Shown here one piece after another: positions 48,313 to 51,389 of a stretch of DNA of 51,389 bases. Under the pieces are notes generated by a model that was given only the letters and a program-made list of their open reading frames with translations, was not told the origin of the DNA and searched no databases. The DNA lies in assembly GCA_025454895.1 (NCBI GenBank), contig JALONO010000016.1, forward strand, positions 1-51,389. Reading direction: 5' to 3'. Every line of letters starts with the position of its first letter. Within the stretch, counting starts at the first letter, position 1. This stretch comes from Bernardetiaceae bacterium. GTDB lineage: Bacteria > Bacteroidota > Bacteroidia > Cytophagales > Thermoflexibacteraceae. Both the position numbers and the translations under genes were made by a program.

Positions 48313-48345
48313 AAAAAAACCGCTGCGCCTGGCTCAGGGCAGCGG
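48313..48345 (-). terminator. Rho-independent terminator of the small ORF
   Basis: Minus-strand CCGCTGC / GCAGCGG stem with an inner CCT/AGG pairing, followed by seven Ts. It ends transcription coming from the 28-residue ORF at 48402-48488. Confidence 0.88.
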
Positions 48346-48401
48346 TCTCAACCGACTTGCGTTTTGTTCATGGATTTTTTTGTTTGGTCAACTGATCGTT
48401 T

Positions 48402-48488
48402 TTATACTTCGTAGAACCAGGCCCAGTCCAGGTCGGACGAGTCGATCAGCCACTCTAAGGCGTTGATCGGGAAGATGCTCTCCATCAT
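48402..48488 (-). CDS. 28-residue aromatic, acidic small protein (new candidate)
   Basis: ORF of 28 codons plus stop. The peptide begins MMESIFPINALEWLIDSSDL and ends DWAWFYEV, with three tryptophans and a strongly acidic, aromatic C-terminus and no basic residue. A good promoter (48530-48563) and an intrinsic terminator (48313-48345) frame it, which supports a real transcript, either of this peptide or of a small RNA. A direct repeat AAACGTC-AAACGTC precedes the start. No signal peptide; function unknown. It is not next to any trp gene in its own direction, so a Trp leader peptide is unlikely. Confidence 0.6.
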   Translation of the reverse strand: MMESIFPINALEWLIDSSDLDWAWFYEV

Positions 48489-48529
48489 GACGTTTGACGT
48501 TTAAAAAGTGAAACCATTGATTACGGCAA

Positions 48530-48563
48530 CAAAGGTAATAGGCTGAAAATGATAAATTTACAA
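48530..48563 (-). promoter_or_regulatory. Promoter of the small ORF
   Basis: Minus-strand TTG (48563-48561), 23 bp, then TACCTTTG (48537-48530), a full TAnnTTTG match. Leader about 35 nt. The rest of 48489-48771 holds nothing recognisable. Confidence 0.7.
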
Positions 48564-48771
48564 GCCCGGTTTGCCTGCCATTGTCGCCAGTGTACGAAAT
48601 GGTATTCTAACCAGCTCTGGCTGTATTTTGTTTAACCCGATTAATCATTTTGTTACGTTAGCGGCTCCTAGGTTAATAAGCGATTTAAGGCGTAAACCGC
48701 GGTTTAAAAGGCAGAAAACCAGCAAACTAACCGTTTGGGGCTGGTGGGGGCTTTAATTTATGGTTAATTTC

Positions 48772-49740
48772 TTACGCGAGGTCGGAAAACGCGCCGAAAA
48801 CCACCTTAGCCCAGTGCGCAGGGTCAAAATGGGGCAGCAAATCGACGACGGTGGCCACCTCCTGGGGCTGCGGCACTTGCAAGGTCTGGGCCAGCCGCTG
48901 GTACAGCCAAGCCGAACCGGACCGGGCCAGGCGCAACTGGCGCAACGAGTTAGCCCCCGCCGACTTGGAGAGTTTTAGCCCTTGGTGGTTTTGCACCAGG
49001 GGGTGGTGGTAAAACCGCACCCCGGCCAAGGGCGAGCTAGGCAACCACCCAGCCAGGTACCCCTGCGCGGCGGTGGAAGGCAGCAGGTCTTGGCCGCGCA
49101 CCACGTAATTGACCCCAAAGTGGGCATCGTCCACCACGGTGCTCAGTTGGTAAGCGGGCAGGCCATCGCGGCGGCGCACCACAAAATCGGGAAGGGCGGT
49201 GGCCAGGTCCACCGCGAGGGGTGGCCCCGGGGCGGCCGGGCTTAGCCAGTAAGGCTGCAAGGCCACTTGGGTGCCCGGCGGCGTGTGGATGCGCCAAGCC
49301 CCATCGGCCACGGCAGCGAGGCGGGCCGCCACTTGCCGCTGGGCCAGCGGGGCCGGGCCGGGGGTTGCTTGTAGCTGGGCCCGCGAGCGCGCGCAGGCGT
49401 ACATGAGCGGGGCACCGTCAGGCAAGGTAAACTCCGCAAGTTGGCCTAGGGCCTGGTGGTACAGGTCCAGCCGGTGGGTTTGGCTCCACCGGGCAAAAAA
49501 ATCGTCGGGGCCGGTGGGGCCAAGGTCGTAGTCAAGGCCCAGCCAGGCCAAGTCCTCAAAAATGGCGGCCACGTACTCGGGCCTGGCCCGGGCCGCGTCC
49601 AGGTCGTCGATGCGGAGCAGTAACCGCCCGCCCGCCCGGCGCACCAGCAGCCAGGTGAAAATGAACGCTAGCCCGTTGCCCAGGTGCAGATAGCCACTTG
49701 GCGTGGGGGCGAGCCGCCCGCAAAGCAGGATCGGTTTCAA
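48772..49740 (-). CDS. gluQ: Glutamyl-Q tRNA(Asp) synthetase-like protein
   Basis: 322 residues with a TTG start; the frame has no ATG before the conserved GRLAPTPSGYLHLGNGLAFI. The class I synthetase motifs HLGN (HIGH) and LKLSKSAGANSL (KMSKS) and LRIDDLDAARAR are intact, and YQLSTVVDDAHFGVNYVVRG is the usual active-site stretch. The protein lacks the anticodon-binding domain of GltX, which fits GluQ: it attaches glutamate to queuosine in tRNA-Asp. One of the zinc cysteines (YACARSRAQLQ) is seen, not a full set. It is monocistronic and divergent from the PAS sensor gene. Confidence 0.88.
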   Translation of the reverse strand: MKPILLCGRLAPTPSGYLHLGNGLAFIFTWLLVRRAGGRLLLRIDDLDAARARPEYVAAIFEDLAWLGLDYDLGPTGPDDFFARWSQTHRLDLYHQALGQLAEFTLPDGAPLMYACARSRAQLQATPGPAPLAQRQVAARLAAVADGAWRIHTPPGTQVALQPYWLSPAAPGPPLAVDLATALPDFVVRRRDGLPAYQLSTVVDDAHFGVNYVVRGQDLLPSTAAQGYLAGWLPSSPLAGVRFYHHPLVQNHQGLKLSKSAGANSLRQLRLARSGSAWLYQRLAQTLQVPQPQEVATVVDLLPHFDPAHWAKVVFGAFSDLA

Positions 49741-49854
49741 ACTAAATTCCTGACTATGATTAATTTAAATTCAACAAAGCACATCCGTACTCGGTCTTTT
49801 TTGACAAGAAAAAACGAACTTTGCGGCGCAAAATTAAAAAAGGGCTATCTGCAC

Positions 49855-51389
49855 GTGTTAGGTTTAACAAAATTATGGCGATGGATCGCGGGCATTGGTC
49901 TTGAGCCGGGCACGGCCCCGCAAGTGGCGAGTAAAATTTCCTTGGTCAACAAATTGGGGGTTTTGGCGGCGTGCACCAATTTGATCTTCATGACCTACTA
50001 CTCCGTTCTGGGTCAATTTATTTACAGTGCTTTTCTGGCCGGTTCACTTACATTAGGGTTAACGATCATTTACCTCAATCATCGGCAACGTTATTTAGCG
50101 GCCCGGCTGCTGCTGTTTACCATAGGCTGGGGCAATGTGATGCTCGGGTTTTTCATGCTGGGTCACGGGGCGGGCATTCACTTATACCTTTTATCGGTCA
50201 TTTCGTTGGTGGCGGCCCTGTTTGAGCGGCGCGAGCTGCTTTTTATTTATTTGGTCGTGGGGCTTTCGGTATTGTTGGTGGTTTACTTAGAATTTAGTGG
50301 CGTTACCATTGCCCCGGTAGTACAACTGCCCGCCGAAGCTTTGCGCCGGATTTACGCCAGTTCGTTCATCGGCACCATTGCCGTGTCGCTGATCTTGCTC
50401 TACATCCTGCAAACCAACGCGCGGGCTTACGAGGCCCAAATTAGCCGTCAGCAGGAATTTTACCAGTCGGTGCTGGACAACCTGCCCATCGACCTGGCTG
50501 TTTACGACGCCCAAAGGCGGTTTATGCTCGTGAACCAACAAGGGCTGCCCCATGCCAAGGCCAGGCAACTGGCCCTGGGCAAAACCGAGACGGAGTTTCG
50601 GCAACGGATCAACCGTAACTTGCCACGGGGCGAGTCTCGGTTGGCCAAGCTGGAAGAGGTTTTTAGCCGAAAAACCGCCGTGGCTTTCGACGAGCAAGAT
50701 GGCGGCCCGGCCGGCCAGCGGCACTTTTTGAGCCAACTGGCCCCCATTTTTGGCCCCGATGGCAACGTGCAGTTTGTGGTGGGCGTGCGCACCGAAATCA
50801 CCGAGGTCAAGTTGAAAGATGAGCAAATTAGGCGTAGTGAGGCCATGCTCAACACCATGTTTGAGGCCACGGCCGATGCGATGGTGCTACTAGACGTCGT
50901 CTCGGGCCAAATCATTAATTGCAACTCGGCCGCGGTGCGCTTGTTTGCTTACCAAAACAAGCAAGAACTGCTGGGGCGCGATGCCCAGGAGTTGCAGACC
51001 AGCCGATTTGGCCCTGAGCAGGTGCGCGAGGTGGTGCGCACGGTCAAAGAAAACGGGTTTTGGGAAAGCGATGTAGAATACTTCAAAGCCGACGGTACCA
51101 CTTTTTGGGGCCATGTGGTGCTTAGCGTGGGGCAAATGAACGGGCAGTGGGTAAACGTGGCCCGGGTAACCGACATTACCCTGGCCCGCCAACAGGCCGA
51201 GACCGTGCGCCGCAGCGAGGCCATGCTCAAGGCCGTATTTGAAATCAGTAACGATGCCCTTTGCGTGGTGAACCCAGTAACCAACGTAATTATTGATTGC
51301 AACCCGGCCACCTTGCGCGCCCTTGGATACGATAACAAGCGGGATTTGGTTGGGCGCAAGGGCATCGATTTTCAAAAAACCGCCTTTAC
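49855..51389 (+). CDS. Membrane PAS-domain sensor protein, likely histidine kinase (partial, cut by window edge)
   Basis: At least 511 codons with no stop before the right edge. The start is taken as GTG at 49855; an in-frame ATG at 49756 is possible but would start 15 bp from the divergent gluQ and read through AT-rich, non-coding-like DNA. Five or six membrane helices occupy about residues 25-180 (SAFLAGSLTLGLTIIYLNHR, LLLFTIGWGNVMLGFFMLGH, IYASSFIGTIAVSLILLYIL). Three PAS domains follow: FYQSVLDNLPIDLAVYDAQ, MLNTMFEATADAMVLLDVVS and MLKAVFEISNDALCVVNPVT, the last cut off. Repeated RRSEAML joints connect them. A histidine kinase or other output domain is expected beyond the edge but is not seen. 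Confidence 0.88.
   Translation, partial: MLGLTKLWRWIAGIGLEPGTAPQVASKISLVNKLGVLAACTNLIFMTYYSVLGQFIYSAFLAGSLTLGLTIIYLNHRQRYLAARLLLFTIGWGNVMLGFFMLGHGAGIHLYLLSVISLVAALFERRELLFIYLVVGLSVLLVVYLEFSGVTIAPVVQLPAEALRRIYASSFIGTIAVSLILLYILQTNARAYEAQISRQQEFYQSVLDNLPIDLAVYDAQRRFMLVNQQGLPHAKARQLALGKTETEFRQRINRNLPRGESRLAKLEEVFSRKTAVAFDEQDGGPAGQRHFLSQLAPIFGPDGNVQFVVGVRTEITEVKLKDEQIRRSEAMLNTMFEATADAMVLLDVVSGQIINCNSAAVRLFAYQNKQELLGRDAQELQTSRFGPEQVREVVRTVKENGFWESDVEYFKADGTTFWGHVVLSVGQMNGQWVNVARVTDITLARQQAETVRRSEAMLKAVFEISNDALCVVNPVTNVIIDCNPATLRALGYDNKRDLVGRKGIDFQKTAF

Noticed and set aside
48402-48488. Trp attenuation leader peptide
   Set aside because: The three Trp codons are not adjacent, no trp gene lies downstream on the same strand, and a terminator followed by the convergent pabB ends the unit.
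49756-49855. ATG at 49756 as start of the PAS sensor gene
   Set aside because: The extra 33 residues come from AT-rich DNA with atypical codon use and begin 15 bp from the divergent gluQ start, leaving no room for promoters; the GTG at 49855 is preferred, not proven.

Overview
The window is a piece of a Bacteroidota chromosome, most likely a fairly GC-rich member of the Cytophagales/Saprospirales type. The evidence is a long secreted protein ending in a type IX secretion (T9SS) sorting domain, promoters of the Bacteroidota form (TTTG or TTG, about 20-25 bp, TAnnTTTG), a TPR/SpoIIE phosphatase of the usual Bacteroidota layout, and GC-rich genes set between AT-rich spacers. No rRNA, tRNA, CRISPR or complete insertion sequence was found.

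Region 1 (1-20.2 kb) is dominated by phosphoprotein signalling. The minus strand carries a Ser/Thr kinase with a C-terminal FHA domain (cut by the left edge), a DUF4256 protein, a double zinc-ribbon protein whose FHA-like tail looks truncated, a PP2C phosphatase, and an FHA-transmembrane-trypsin-like protease. Divergently, the plus strand carries two membrane Ser/Thr kinases with an unusual HND catalytic loop, three exported proteins of unknown function, a LamG/T9SS protein, an ABC exporter with two FHA domains, a small lipocalin-like protein and a large exported protein. Kinases (writers), a PP2C (eraser) and FHA domains (readers) joined to a protease and an exporter suggest one signalling system controlling envelope export and proteolysis.

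Region 2 (20.4-39 kb) starts with pabC and a STAS-like protein, then holds a nearly complete nitrate assimilation locus: a TrpD-like protein, an outer-membrane porin, a NrtABD nitrate ABC importer, a nitrate reductase fused to its own FAD/[2Fe-2S] electron-transfer module, NirD, siroheme methyltransferase, NirB, and a rubredoxin protein with a nitrite/sulfite-reductase-like N-terminus. Nitrate would cross the outer membrane by the porin, the inner membrane by NrtABD, and be reduced to nitrite and then ammonium.

Region 3 (39.2-51.4 kb) has two adjacent coiled-coil proteins that look like catalytically dead SpoIIE phosphatases, an exported protein, a tandem triplication of a small four-cysteine lipoprotein, a heme oxygenase, a TPR/SpoIIE phosphatase, pabB, a 28-residue ORF with its own promoter and terminator, a glutamyl-Q-tRNA(Asp) synthetase-like gene and the start of a membrane PAS sensor protein.

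Two dispersed repeat families thread the spacers: a roughly 80-100 bp AT-rich element ending in degenerate octamers that have expanded into pure tandem arrays at four places, and a MITE-like element with 18-bp inverted ends. Four genes have a TAnnTTTG-type box only 3-5 bp before their start codon, pointing to leaderless mRNAs.
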